A stretch of 38,179 bases of DNA from DASPJR01 sp035628505. GTDB taxonomy: Bacteria > Planctomycetota > SZUA-567 > H5-PLA8. The translations under genes were made by a program, and so were the position numbers. Location: assembly GCA_035628505.1 (NCBI GenBank), contig DASPJR010000233.1, forward strand, positions 1 to 38,179. Reading direction: 5' to 3'. The notes under the pieces are model-generated. The model was not told where the DNA came from. It ran no database searches and saw only the letters and a list, made by a program, of their open reading frames with translations. Numbering within the stretch: position 1 is the stretch's first letter; every line of letters begins with the position of its first letter. Positions 13,328 to 21,677 of this stretch are shown here, in pieces.

Positions 13328-13537
13328 ATGCATGGACAACATCAGCCGCGCCTGAACCGCGACGCGCACTACGTCAGCCGCAAACGCAAACCATCCGCGC
13401 GGCTCACGCCCGACCAATTGCGGCCATGGCGTTTTCAGGAGAGTAAAATCGTCATGCCGCACATCATCGCCTATGATCCTCCGCCGTATGCAGTTGCTCC
13501 GTCCGCAGGTACCGTGCCGTCGCCCGATTCGGATTGA
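13328..13537 (+). CDS. Possible small basic/Pro-rich protein
   Basis: This 69-aa reading frame is preceded by GGGAGGGG 6 nt before its ATG, just after the membrane-protein gene. It is Arg- and Pro-rich with no recognised domain. Its 3' end overlaps the convergent 13464-13685 gene by 74 nt. The strong ribosome site is the main support. Confidence 0.35.
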   Translation: MHGQHQPRLNRDAHYVSRKRKPSARLTPDQLRPWRFQESKIVMPHIIAYDPPPYAVAPSAGTVPSPDSD

Positions 13538-13685
13538 CTGCGTACCAGTAGCGTTCCGTGCGATCCTCATTGGCCAGCGCGAATTCACCCGGCATAGAAA
13601 TCCCAGCCCGCCGCAGTGGTTCCGGCGCGCGCCGCATCTCATGCATTATCCCGTCCAACGGGCCGCCGATCAGTTTAATAGCCAT
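13464..13685 (-). CDS. Small GGPLDG phage protein
   Basis: This 73-aa protein starts MAIKLIGGPLDG and contains YWYAVNPNRATARYL. The opening 'IxLxGGPxDG' and later 'Y-x-Y/R' strands mark a family of tiny beta-rich proteins frequent in actinophages and other phages, function unknown. The ATG at 13685 has AGAGGAGG 6-13 nt upstream; longer in-frame starts lack this. It is the only minus-strand gene in the lysogeny segment apart from integrase. Confidence 0.7.
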   Translation of the reverse strand: MAIKLIGGPLDGIMHEMRRAPEPLRRAGISMPGEFALANEDRTERYWYAVNPNRATARYLRTEQLHTAEDHRR

Positions 13686-13786
13686 GTGCTCCTCCTCTAT
13701 ATGGAGAGGTACCCGCAAGCTCAGCACCAGCTAAACACCGCAATGGCACGGAGTTAAAAATTCATTCAAAAATCTTTCGGATTTTA

Positions 13787-13815
13787 TTGACTACACGCAA
13801 ACATGCGTGTATAGA
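13787..13815 (+). promoter_or_regulatory. Sigma70-type promoter with palindrome in spacer
   Basis: -35 TTGACT (13787-13792), a 17-bp spacer, and -10 TATAGA (13810-13815), facing the 13884 gene. The spacer is almost entirely an inverted repeat, TACACGCA and TGCGTGTA (13792-13799 and 13804-13811, loop AACA). This is a good operator for a dimeric repressor that would occlude polymerase. Confidence 0.65.
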
Positions 13816-13883
13816 TATGTATGTGGAGCGCATTAGAACGCTCCCGAAACCAGCCGCCCGACAGGGCAGAAACGGAGAGAGCT

Positions 13884-14132
13884 ATGAAAATCAGCATCAG
13901 CATTTGCCCCACGAATCTTGAGGTCGGCAGCGACGTGATGGACGAATACAAATACCTAGCGCGCATTGAGGAGGTCGTCACTGAGGCGTACCCAGACGCG
14001 AAAATTACCTGTCAGGTCGGGCACCGTCAGGGCGATGAATGGTTCAAAATTGATGGTAAATCCTCAGAGGAGCTATACGAACTGGTTCAGGGTATCGACT
14101 GCTCTGACGAATCGCTGTACGCCGCTAAATAG
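13884..14132 (+). CDS. Small acidic protein, unknown
   Basis: This 82-aa strongly acidic protein (many Glu/Asp, e.g. ARIEEVVTEAYPDAK, SSEELYELVQGIDCSDE) begins with a beta-strand-like MKISISICP. The ATG has CGGAGAGAG upstream and follows the promoter at 13787. The acidic composition recalls DNA-mimic or inhibitor proteins, but no family is recognised. It is the first gene of a short plus-strand operon with 14162-14359. Confidence 0.65.
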   Translation: MKISISICPTNLEVGSDVMDEYKYLARIEEVVTEAYPDAKITCQVGHRQGDEWFKIDGKSSEELYELVQGIDCSDESLYAAK

Positions 14133-14161
14133 TCGGAGCCAACAATACGAGGAGACCAAAC

Positions 14162-14359
14162 ATGAATCAGGAACAGATTGAAACGCGGGCACTTGAGATT
14201 GCGGAATGGATTCGCAGCGGCAAATGGCGCGAGGACGGCTTGCATAAAAACGTCGAGCAGGCGCTGTTGTCCGCTAACTGGTTCACCTCTGCGTCGATGC
14301 GGCCCGCCGTTGAAAAGCGCGCACGGGAATTACTGAGTCTGTCTGCCGCCGCCGAATAG
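14162..14359 (+). CDS. Small helical protein, unknown
   Basis: This 65-aa, mostly helical protein (IETRALEIAEWIRSGKW, VEKRARELLSLS) is not recognised. GAGGAG lies 8 nt before the ATG. It is probably co-transcribed with the 13884 gene from the promoter at 13787 and ended by the terminator at 14400. Confidence 0.6.
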   Translation: MNQEQIETRALEIAEWIRSGKWREDGLHKNVEQALLSANWFTSASMRPAVEKRARELLSLSAAAE

Positions 14360-14399
14360 GCGCGCACTCCGTCGCCTGCGCGGCGGTTCTAAACACGGG

Positions 14400-14436
14400 G
14401 CGGCCAGCGTGAGGCGGAACTGGCCGCGACTTTTTT
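14400..14436 (+). terminator. Rho-independent terminator
   Basis: 8-bp GC stem GCGGCCAG/CTGGCCGC (14400-14407 with 14420-14427), 12-nt loop, then GAC and six Ts (14431-14436). It closes the 13884-14359 operon just ahead of the small XRE gene, so that gene depends on read-through or its own promoter. Confidence 0.6.
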
Positions 14437-14446
14437 GGAGCGCATG

Positions 14447-14644
14447 ATGCAGGACATCCGCGCGATCATCAAACAGCGCATGGCCGATGCGGGGCTGAGC
14501 AACTACCGCCTGCATCTGCTCGTGGCTGAGCACATTTCGCAGGCCACGCTCAACCGCTACCTGCGCGGAGATATTGAACTCACCGCGCCGAAACTGGCGG
14601 CGCTACTCGACGCGCTGGAGTTGGAGATTAGGGCGCGGGGTTAA
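14447..14644 (+). CDS. Small XRE-type HTH protein
   Basis: This 65-aa protein is essentially a single helix-turn-helix: IKQRMADAGLSNYRLHLLV, HISQATLNRYLRG, then ELTAPKLAALLDALELEI. It is probably a small DNA-binding regulator; a control gene for the neighbouring integrase or an excisionase-like role is possible. A GGAG 6 nt before the ATG at 14447 decides the start over the ATG at 14444. Its stop directly abuts the convergent integrase stop. Confidence 0.75.
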   Translation: MQDIRAIIKQRMADAGLSNYRLHLLVAEHISQATLNRYLRGDIELTAPKLAALLDALELEIRARG

Positions 14645-16177
14645 TTACCACTTAAAGCTCCAGCGTTTGCCCGTCGTCGACGGCGCGACATAATGCCGCC
14701 GGCAAACCTCTTCGCTATTGCCCATGGCCCATGATATTTCGAGCGCGCTGGCGCCAGTCGCGCCGCGCGCCGTACCGTAACAGTGCCGCCATTCAGCCGG
14801 CCCGTACGCAAAGAAACTGTCCGCCCAACGCTCTTCGCTCCAGCCCTTCGGCTTCGCCAGTTTTGAAATCCGCTCCCATTCGCCGGCGAACGTGCTGTTG
14901 CTCGACCAGATCCCGGCCACCGTTTTCGTGCGCTTCATGTAAGGATGATCATCGAGCGTCGAGGGGAAGAGCCACGGCTGGCGGTGTTTTTCTTTGCGCC
15001 GCTGCTCAATATATTTTTCCAGAATCGGCTTCAGCGTCGTCAGCTCGATCGGCACATTCCGTTCACGGCCGGTCTTCGTGCCGACCTTGCGCGCGGTGCG
15101 GCCAGGCTGCCGCGCGGTCACGCGCAGATAGTGCTCTTCCAGGTAAACATCGTCGACTTTCAACCACACTTGTTCCGCCCAGCGCGGTCCGGCCAGGATC
15201 GCCACGGCTACCCAGGCCCGCCAATACGGCCACGGCTGCAGTGCGTCCAGCAATTCCAAAATCTGCTCTTCACGCCGGATCGCGACGATGTTCTCCGCGT
15301 ACCGCGCCGCGCCGCCGACTTCGAGCGCACGCACGACCGGGTTCTCGCTCAAACCGTACTGCACCACCGCCCATTCAAAAAAGGTGCTCAGGCAGCGCTT
15401 GTATTTTACTTTCGTCTGCGCGGCCAGGTCTGCAGTGCTATCGATGTAAACCTTTTTGCGGCCCTGCAGCGTGTAAACCTTCTTTTTCAGACTCGCCAGC
15501 CAGTCGTTAATATGTTTCGGCGCGACATCGCCCAGCCGCATTTTGCGCTGTTGCGCCAGGGCCGCGATGAAAGAACTGACCGCGTAGGTGGCATTCTGGT
15601 ACGTCTGATAGCGCCGGCCGGTTTTATAAAACCCGGTCCATGCATCGTACGCCTCGCCGACCGTGGCGGTCGTGTGCAAATTGTGTTTGCGCCGCAGCGC
15701 GGCATGTTCGATCGACAGATGCTGGAAGCGTTCGCGCCATTCGTTGCGCTGCTTGCGCAGGTCCGCGGCTTCTTCGCGCAGCTCGCGCGTCACGCGTTCG
15801 ACGGCCGTCAATAACGCCGCGCGCGCCGACTCACCCACTTTGGCGCCGGTCAGGATTCGCTGCACCAGCCCTTTAACTTGCGCGCGATCGACGGCGCCGC
15901 CGCGGCGCTGCAGCGCTTTCAGCGCGCCGCTGTTTTCGCCGAAAAATATTTCTAACGTGCGCTTGTGGAAATCGCCCAGCTCGGGATTATTCTCATCGCG
16001 CCACAATTCCGGCCGTGTGCACAGCCGGCTTAAATCGTCGCAGATGCCCTGAGCTTCGGATTGATCATGCGTACCCAGGCTTTTGGTAACGACATCCTTG
16101 CGCAGCGGATGCCGGAACGTCACCCGGAATCCCGGCCGGCCACCCGGCAAAGGCTTGGCATTGATGCGCCGCTGCAT
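14645..16177 (-). CDS. int: Tyrosine integrase
   Basis: This 510-aa site-specific recombinase should join attP to a tRNA-Thr gene. It has an N-terminal arm-binding-type region, a long coiled-coil insert (about 115-165), a SAM-like core-binding domain (about 175-280) and a catalytic domain to the end. Visible catalytic residues are Arg (LAGPRWAEQ, about 332), Lys (GTKTGRER, about 368), Arg (EWRHCYG, about 464) and the nucleophile Tyr in CRRHYV (about 496). The first His of the HxxR box is Ala and the usual His/Trp before the Tyr is Asn. A TTG at 16213 is in frame, but the ATG at 16177 gives the family-like MQRRINAKP start. The arm-type repeats lie directly upstream. Confidence 0.9.
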   Translation of the reverse strand: MQRRINAKPLPGGRPGFRVTFRHPLRKDVVTKSLGTHDQSEAQGICDDLSRLCTRPELWRDENNPELGDFHKRTLEIFFGENSGALKALQRRGGAVDRAQVKGLVQRILTGAKVGESARAALLTAVERVTRELREEAADLRKQRNEWRERFQHLSIEHAALRRKHNLHTTATVGEAYDAWTGFYKTGRRYQTYQNATYAVSSFIAALAQQRKMRLGDVAPKHINDWLASLKKKVYTLQGRKKVYIDSTADLAAQTKVKYKRCLSTFFEWAVVQYGLSENPVVRALEVGGAARYAENIVAIRREEQILELLDALQPWPYWRAWVAVAILAGPRWAEQVWLKVDDVYLEEHYLRVTARQPGRTARKVGTKTGRERNVPIELTTLKPILEKYIEQRRKEKHRQPWLFPSTLDDHPYMKRTKTVAGIWSSNSTFAGEWERISKLAKPKGWSEERWADSFFAYGPAEWRHCYGTARGATGASALEISWAMGNSEEVCRRHYVAPSTTGKRWSFKW

Positions 16178-16186
16178 GGCCCGAAA

Positions 16187-16344
16187 TGTAGTAACAGTGT
16201 AGTAACATTTCAAGCGCCGAAGCCGCGCGCATTTTACCTATAGAACATGGAGCCACCTCCCGGATTCGAACCGGGGACCTACGGTTTACAAATGAGTGGC
16301 TGTCCTATGATGTAAAAATGGCATGTAGTAAAGATGTAGTAACA
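16187..16344. other. attP: attP region with arm-type direct repeats
   Basis: Two pairs of TGTAGTAACA-type direct repeats flank a tRNA 3' fragment: 16187-16196 and 16198-16207 on one side, 16324-16333 (two mismatches) and 16335-16344 on the other. Within each pair the units are 11 bp apart, so they lie on one face of the helix. This is the layout of integrase arm sites on either side of a core. The integrase gene starts 10 bp away. On the other side is the last tail gene, so the site is attP and not an attL or attR next to host DNA. Confidence 0.8.
16248..16292 (-). tRNA. 3' fragment of tRNA-Thr(TGT), attP core
   Basis: Read on the minus strand: anticodon loop TTTGTAA (16292-16286), anticodon 3' stem ACCGT, variable AGGTC, T stem CCCGG, T loop TTCGAAT, CCGGG, acceptor AGGTGGC, discriminator T and encoded CCA (16250-16248). 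The 5' acceptor, D arm and 5' anticodon stem are missing: the sequence upstream does not pair. It is therefore not a functional tRNA but the segment a phage carries to restore the target tRNA upon integration. Confidence 0.85.
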
Positions 16345-16352
16345 TCCACCGG

Positions 16353-17444
16353 TCAATTGTCGGACAGTGTTAGCATTGGTTTACTAGTCCCGGCCCTGAA
16401 GTCGGCATAGAGAATTTGAGGCATGTTACCGTCATCAAAGTAATTATACGTCTTCGCTTTGACGTCGATGAGAAACCCATAGATAGGCAACGCCAGAAAC
16501 GTAAAGGTAAATTCGACGTTGCCGCTACGGCCGATCGACATTTCGCGAATGTACGAATATGCAGCGCCCTGCTGACTCGTCACGACTGCCCGCGTAGCTG
16601 CGGAACAACGGACAATCGATTGCCCAACGAACTGCGTTGAAAATGCCGACATACCATTCCACGTGCAATTTGCCAGAGTGAAGTTCGTTAGAATGCTGCG
16701 AACCCGAATGGTTATTTCAATGTCGCGGGTGGGACCACCGTTGTCCCAAGTAGCAAACCCATGAATAGCGCCTAAAATGACAGTGCTAACCACGCTACTG
16801 CTGCCAAGAGACAGTCGCGCGCGTTTTCCGCTTACATCCGAGTTCAACGGTATCGGCGTCGGCAGTTTTAAAATTGTCTTATAGCCGCCGGAGAATGAAT
16901 CGAAACTATCGAATGCGTTACTGTACGCACGTGGGCCATCAGCGACCGTGCTTATGCTTGGTGCGTCTTGCGATGCAAGCCGCACATCGTCGACGACCGC
17001 GAAAATGTGGCGATCGGGATAAGGAGCGGCAGTATTTACAGTGTTCGACCAGGATGAATTCCCGCCGCTGTTTACCGCACGAACGCGATAATAATATGTG
17101 ACTCCAGCGGTCACCTCGTGATCAGTGTACGTACGGCCGAGACCAGTTCCGGTTACTCCCTTACTAAAACCGACAGTCGTGAAGTTTATATTGTCAGTGC
17201 TGCGCTGCACCTCAAACGCGACTTCATTGATCGAGTTGTCCTTCCAGCCAAGAATTAACTGTGAATGCGTATTCTTCCAGCTCGTCGGCGCCGTCACCGT
17301 CAATAGCGTCGGTGCCGCTGGCGTGGCAACGCTACTCACGCTCGCCGGCCGCACAACCGTGCGACCCAGCGCGCGCATCATGTCATCGGCACCGGCCGAT
17401 AAAATATCGGGACGCGGCCCGCGTGGATTGATCGGTGAGGCCAT
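16353..17444 (-). CDS. FN3-domain tail protein, possible receptor-binding
   Basis: This 363-aa protein has a fibronectin type III domain at about residues 50-140 (FEVQRSTDNINF, TYYYRVRAVNSGGNSSW), then a beta-rich C-terminal region of about 220 residues that I do not recognise. FN3 domains are common in tail tip proteins that contact the host surface. It is the last gene of the late operon, coupled to the previous gene by TAATG; the last position is usual for host-contact proteins. No terminator is visible between its stop and attP. Confidence 0.72.
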   Translation of the reverse strand: MASPINPRGPRPDILSAGADDMMRALGRTVVRPASVSSVATPAAPTLLTVTAPTSWKNTHSQLILGWKDNSINEVAFEVQRSTDNINFTTVGFSKGVTGTGLGRTYTDHEVTAGVTYYYRVRAVNSGGNSSWSNTVNTAAPYPDRHIFAVVDDVRLASQDAPSISTVADGPRAYSNAFDSFDSFSGGYKTILKLPTPIPLNSDVSGKRARLSLGSSSVVSTVILGAIHGFATWDNGGPTRDIEITIRVRSILTNFTLANCTWNGMSAFSTQFVGQSIVRCSAATRAVVTSQQGAAYSYIREMSIGRSGNVEFTFTFLALPIYGFLIDVKAKTYNYFDDGNMPQILYADFRAGTSKPMLTLSDN

Positions 17445-19699
17445 TAGCCTGGGTACACCTCGCTGCTGTTTACCGCAACGATCGCCTTATTGACTTCAAC
17501 CATCTTCGTTACGAAGCGCCGCCGCCGCACCACGAACCGGGCATTAAAGGCTTTTTTATTGGGATCGTGCACCGGCACCAGGCGGTCAACCTGCGTGCCG
17601 ATCGGATACGACGTCACAAAGGTGCCTTCGAATACCAGCGGGCCCTTCTTTTCCAGTCGATAGCCGTCCAGCAGCCGGCGAATGATGTGCGACTTCAAGT
17701 ATGGCTCATCACTGCGCAACGCTTGCGTGTAGTCATGGCTGAAGTTCGGCAGGTTCGAAAATGCCGTTCCACCCGCTGCCGCCGGCTCGGGATATGAATT
17801 GTACCGCAGGTGTCCTTCGTAAAGGGTGTTCAGGTCAACGGTAATCTGCCGCGTGTAGCCTGCCTTCAGTTTGTCCTGATCGGGTGAGTCCTCAACTGGA
17901 ATCCAGTTGGCGCTGCGGCTGCCGGCCGCAACATCGCTGCTCAGCCGCGCCACGTGGGTCAAACGGTGATCGCAGGGAATGGCGATCGTCAACCGGACGT
18001 TATTCGCAGTGATGTTTAACTTTCCAGCAGAAACGCCATACTCGCCAGAGTTCCAGCGGAAGGCGCCAGCTTCGCCGTTCAACCAGGCTTCAATGAAGGT
18101 TGACAGATACAGCACGCCATTGTCCCACGTTTCCAGCCCGTCGAGCTGCGGACCGAGCACCCACGTCGAGCCGGTGTTGAGCTCGGTACGAATCGGATAC
18201 GGCACTTTGTCCCGCGGCGTCAGCGTGTCGCCACCCTGAAATGACAGCAGGAATGGCCAGACTGGCCGCGGAATCGGAGCGCGTGGTTTGACTGACTCGC
18301 TGGTGTTCGCCTGAAAGTTGAAGGCGGGATTAAGAACGTAAGTCGTTCCGACCCACCAATAGCGCGAATGCGCTTCCATCACTGTTTCACGGTTGGCTGT
18401 GCCGCCGCCAAGCGTTACCGCCAGCGTACGCCAAGCGTCATAATCGTCATCACTCCAGGCTTTTAGTAAAGCCGGCGTACCGCCGCCGTGATCGTTGGAA
18501 TCCATGCTGCAGCGTGTCTCGATCTTGACCAGCGAGCCCATGCCAACAACGCGCGAAAAGGTGAACTCAGACGACTCTTCGAAGAACCCAGCGGTGACCG
18601 CCGCGATCTTGATGTCTTCAGCCTTGCCGCGGCAGGCATACGGCATGTCCACACTCTTTGATACAGCGCCAAAGCGTGTGGGAACGGCTTTCAAAATGTT
18701 CTTGTATGAATTTCCAGATACGGCGTATTCACACGTCCACGACGCGCCGCCAGCGCCGGCAAAGATCAGATCCAGAAAGCCAGGCTCGCCCGGTTTACCG
18801 GCGAACGGCATACCTTGGATTCTGATGTCACGCCCCTTGCGCGCGCCGCCCTTGTTCTGATTGGTCTGACCAACGCCGGTATCGAAGTTGGAGATGGAGT
18901 AAGTATCGAGGTTCGAACCGAAGCCGACCGGGAATTTGATCCACTCCGGCAGCCGCTGGATCTCAGGAAATGCGGCTTCGGCCGCGGCCACAACGCCAGC
19001 GGTCTCGTCAGAAGTTTCGAAGCTATAGAAACGCTGGATGTATTCGCAGATGGTGGACAGCGTCCATGAACACACCTTGCCCGGATTGTCGCGCGCGACT
19101 TCAACCGTCACCGGCTGCTGATCGTCTGACAATTCGTAATCCGGATACGGCGCAAACACGGGCACTTTGTTGATCGTGAAACAACAGTTTGGCCGTCCCC
19201 CCGGATTAAAGTGCGTAGGCCAGCCCTGCTGAAAGCGTGCCGTCGCCGTCATCGGCTGTTCGGTATCACCGAGGATGTACCGGCCAAAAATGCGAATGTC
19301 GCGCAGCTTGTGGCGTGCATCCATGCCGATGACGACAAGATTATCATTCTCAATGTCGTGACGTACCCGCGTGACTTCGCCGACGAAAAGCAGCGTCTCC
19401 TGCACGGTGCCATCAGTCGGATTAAACGATCGTTTCCGCGCCGCGACCGGGGCCTCGTGAAACATGTCTTTCACCGGCCCGGCTGGATTCAGCGCGACCG
19501 ATGCGGCCAGTTCGTCACGCACGCCTTTCGAATTCGGAATGATGACCTTAATGAACGCAGGATCCGAACCGTCAGCCTCGTCGAGTTCTTCGACGTACCA
19601 GTCCGGATCGCTCAGCTTCAGGCCCGCACCGAACGCCGGCACGATCGCTTCGACGCGCGTGTCAACGGCTGCGGTATCGGACAGAATCACATTAGCCAT
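17444..19699 (-). CDS. Large tail protein, hub/baseplate-like
   Basis: This 751-aa protein has, at about residues 105-135, FVGEVTRVRHDIENDN, LVVIGMDARHKL and RIFGRYILGD. This resembles the hub-type phrase 'G-x-V/I ... L-x-A-x-D-x-R-x-L-x-D-I-x-I-x-G' seen in some tail tip and hub proteins. The rest is long, beta-rich and unassigned. Overlapping starts and stops link it to the Ig-like gene before it and the FN3 gene after it, so the three probably make one tail-tip complex. The hub assignment is tentative. Confidence 0.6.
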   Translation of the reverse strand: MANVILSDTAAVDTRVEAIVPAFGAGLKLSDPDWYVEELDEADGSDPAFIKVIIPNSKGVRDELAASVALNPAGPVKDMFHEAPVAARKRSFNPTDGTVQETLLFVGEVTRVRHDIENDNLVVIGMDARHKLRDIRIFGRYILGDTEQPMTATARFQQGWPTHFNPGGRPNCCFTINKVPVFAPYPDYELSDDQQPVTVEVARDNPGKVCSWTLSTICEYIQRFYSFETSDETAGVVAAAEAAFPEIQRLPEWIKFPVGFGSNLDTYSISNFDTGVGQTNQNKGGARKGRDIRIQGMPFAGKPGEPGFLDLIFAGAGGASWTCEYAVSGNSYKNILKAVPTRFGAVSKSVDMPYACRGKAEDIKIAAVTAGFFEESSEFTFSRVVGMGSLVKIETRCSMDSNDHGGGTPALLKAWSDDDYDAWRTLAVTLGGGTANRETVMEAHSRYWWVGTTYVLNPAFNFQANTSESVKPRAPIPRPVWPFLLSFQGGDTLTPRDKVPYPIRTELNTGSTWVLGPQLDGLETWDNGVLYLSTFIEAWLNGEAGAFRWNSGEYGVSAGKLNITANNVRLTIAIPCDHRLTHVARLSSDVAAGSRSANWIPVEDSPDQDKLKAGYTRQITVDLNTLYEGHLRYNSYPEPAAAGGTAFSNLPNFSHDYTQALRSDEPYLKSHIIRRLLDGYRLEKKGPLVFEGTFVTSYPIGTQVDRLVPVHDPNKKAFNARFVVRRRRFVTKMVEVNKAIVAVNSSEVYPG

Positions 19700-21282
19700 T
19701 AGCTCACCACCGAAATAGCGACGTCCGTCGGCGCAGGCAACACTGCGTTGGATGCCAGTTGCGGATCGAGCGCTGTGTTATTCAGCGATTGCGCGCCTGC
19801 CGCGGTTGCCGCGCGCACCAGCGCGCGAAAATGGCCGTTCGCCGGCGCATTGAAGGTCAACGTTCCCTGATACAGTCCATCGACGGCCGTACCGATGCTC
19901 TGTTCGGCATTCGCGGCGGCGCCATCGGCCGGGATCGCTGCGCCTTCCGCCAGCAGATACAGTAGCACTTTCGTGGCGACGCCTTCCTGACCAGCGGAAT
20001 TGTAAGACCATTCGACGTTCGCGGTGCGTCCGCCGCTGAACGGTTCCGGCAACTGCCAGCGGAATTCGGGAATGTTCGGACGTGGCAGCTTCACATTGCC
20101 GGCACTGTCGTACTCAATTTTCAGACGTCTGCGCAAACCGTCTTCCACGTTGCCCAGCACCGCAACGACAATCAGCCGCCGATAACCCGCCGCCGCGCCG
20201 GCCAGATTCGGAATCCGCCAGGTAATCGGTGTGGGATATGTGCCAGCGGCATGCACGGCCGCAGCCTTTGTCACCGCGATCGGCTGATCCAGTTCGCTGT
20301 CATACAGTACATAAGTCGCGCCGACGGTGCTGCTGGGTACGAATTGAATGTCCGTCGCATTCCACGCGCCGCCAGCCACAACGGACAGCACGCCCGGCGG
20401 TTCCGGACGGCCGGGAACGGTGATCGAATCGGTAAAGGTGCTGCCCGTCACGCCCGTATCGCTGATCGGCGTCACCGTCACCGTCTGTACGCCGGCGGCG
20501 ATAGGACCAACCACGACCGAAAGACGATCGCCACGGCCGCTATCGTTTACGGTGACTGAAGTACCGGCCACAACCACCGTGTAGCGCGCCGCCCAGCGCC
20601 CCAGCACATACGCGCCGGTGTCTTCGGTGATATCAGCCGTATAGGTCACCGTAACAGAGCCAGATAAACCGGAATTGTTCTCTGCGGTTAGCGTGACCAC
20701 GCCATTGCCGGTACGCGAGCCCGATGCCAGCACGATGCCATTCAGCAGCAGCTTCACCGTGTACACGCCGGCATTATTCGTCAGCGTGATGTCAATCTTC
20801 GCCTGCGTCGAGCGGCCTTCAACCGCGCGGCTGGTCGCGAAACGCGAGAGACCGGTCAGCGACCAGTTCGAGAGTTGTCCGCTGTCATTATACGCTTCCT
20901 CGACGGACATGATCGCCGCGAAGTTGACCAGGACGTTTTTACCTTTGTCTTCGGTGAAATACTCCTGCTGCAGCGAGACGTCGATGTCGGTATCGTCGTC
21001 CCAGTCTCCGAGCGGCGCTACGGAAACGGCGTGATCCTGCGGTGCAGTCTGCACATTGCCGTACGGCGCTTCGAACGGCTTGGCGTCCGCGCCTTCCTCA
21101 AGGTAGACGATCGCCACCACCGCGCCGTCGACGACGATCGCCCACCAGGTATCGCCGTATCCGGACGCGGCCTGCAACCACACGACCGCACCCGTGCCCG
21201 TATCGCTTTTCTTAACGTCGAACTCCAGCAGGAACTCCTCATGTTCCCCTGGTGCGACGGATGTAGGAAAGCCAGGCATCAC
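19699..21282 (-). CDS. Ig-like/beta-sandwich tail protein
   Basis: This 527-aa protein begins with a segment of about 130 residues that looks like a concanavalin-type beta domain (FLLEFDVKKSD, WWAIVVDGAVVAIVYLEE). Several Ig-like or FN3-like beta modules with Gly/Ser/Thr-rich linkers follow (GVQTVTVTPISDTGVTGS and similar). It is probably part of the tail fibre or tip. GTG at 21282 and ATG at 21279 are both possible starts; AAGGAAG lies 10 nt before the GTG. The stop overlaps the hub-like gene start by one base. Confidence 0.6.
   Translation of the reverse strand: MMPGFPTSVAPGEHEEFLLEFDVKKSDTGTGAVVWLQAASGYGDTWWAIVVDGAVVAIVYLEEGADAKPFEAPYGNVQTAPQDHAVSVAPLGDWDDDTDIDVSLQQEYFTEDKGKNVLVNFAAIMSVEEAYNDSGQLSNWSLTGLSRFATSRAVEGRSTQAKIDITLTNNAGVYTVKLLLNGIVLASGSRTGNGVVTLTAENNSGLSGSVTVTYTADITEDTGAYVLGRWAARYTVVVAGTSVTVNDSGRGDRLSVVVGPIAAGVQTVTVTPISDTGVTGSTFTDSITVPGRPEPPGVLSVVAGGAWNATDIQFVPSSTVGATYVLYDSELDQPIAVTKAAAVHAAGTYPTPITWRIPNLAGAAAGYRRLIVVAVLGNVEDGLRRRLKIEYDSAGNVKLPRPNIPEFRWQLPEPFSGGRTANVEWSYNSAGQEGVATKVLLYLLAEGAAIPADGAAANAEQSIGTAVDGLYQGTLTFNAPANGHFRALVRAATAAGAQSLNNTALDPQLASNAVLPAPTDVAISVVS
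20121..20132. repeat. Near copy of the iterated palindrome
   Basis: TCAGACGTCTGC, one mismatch to GCAGACGTCTGC, inside the Ig-like tail gene. Two other single-mismatch copies are at 36028-36039 and 37824-37835, in the large and small terminase genes. Confidence 0.7.
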
Positions 21283-21297
21283 GGCGATAACGCTTCC

Positions 21298-21648
21298 TTA
21301 CTTGGGTTCAGGCACCGAATCCAATGCTTCGACCAGCTCGCCAAACGCCTGCCCGAGATTGCCTTCGATCTGCTGGCCTTTCAGCAAGTTGGTCACGCTT
21401 TCATTGAGGTAATCAAAACGCTCATCGTCGAGCACGATGACGCCGCCATCTTTCTTGAAGTTGAATGAATCTTCGGCCCCTTCGACCGGATCCATGCACT
21501 TCTCTTTCAGTTGCGCGGTAATGCGCGCATGCGCGCGCGCTTCGCCGCGGCCCTTGGGTCGCGTCTTCAGCATGGCATTCCATGCGCCGATGACCGCTTG
21601 TTTCGAAAGCTTCAGCGTCGTCATTTCCACTGCGTTCACGTCAGACAT
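21298..21648 (-). CDS. Small tail-region protein
   Basis: This 116-aa soluble protein (LKLSKQAVIGAWNAML, then acidic DDERFDYLNESVTNLL) is not recognised by family. The ATG at 21648 has a strong AGGAGGAAGG 2-11 nt upstream; the longer frame to 21726 is rejected. It lies between the fibre-associated gene and the Ig-like tail gene, so a tail assembly role is likely from position. Confidence 0.6.
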   Translation of the reverse strand: MSDVNAVEMTTLKLSKQAVIGAWNAMLKTRPKGRGEARAHARITAQLKEKCMDPVEGAEDSFNFKKDGGVIVLDDERFDYLNESVTNLLKGQQIEGNLGQAFGELVEALDSVPEPK

Positions 21649-21677
21649 GCCCTTCCTCCTCTTCTTCCCGCCCCACG

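Noticed and set aside
13274..13642. 122-aa minus-strand frame
   Set aside because: It overlaps the better supported GGPLDG gene in another frame and lacks a ribosome site or domain.
14945..15814. 289-aa plus-strand frame opposite integrase
   Set aside because: Shadow of the integrase coding strand; Arg-rich composition without domain.
16248..16320. Complete tRNA gene
   Set aside because: No 5' acceptor strand, D arm or 5' anticodon stem pairs with the 3' part; only a 45-nt fragment exists.
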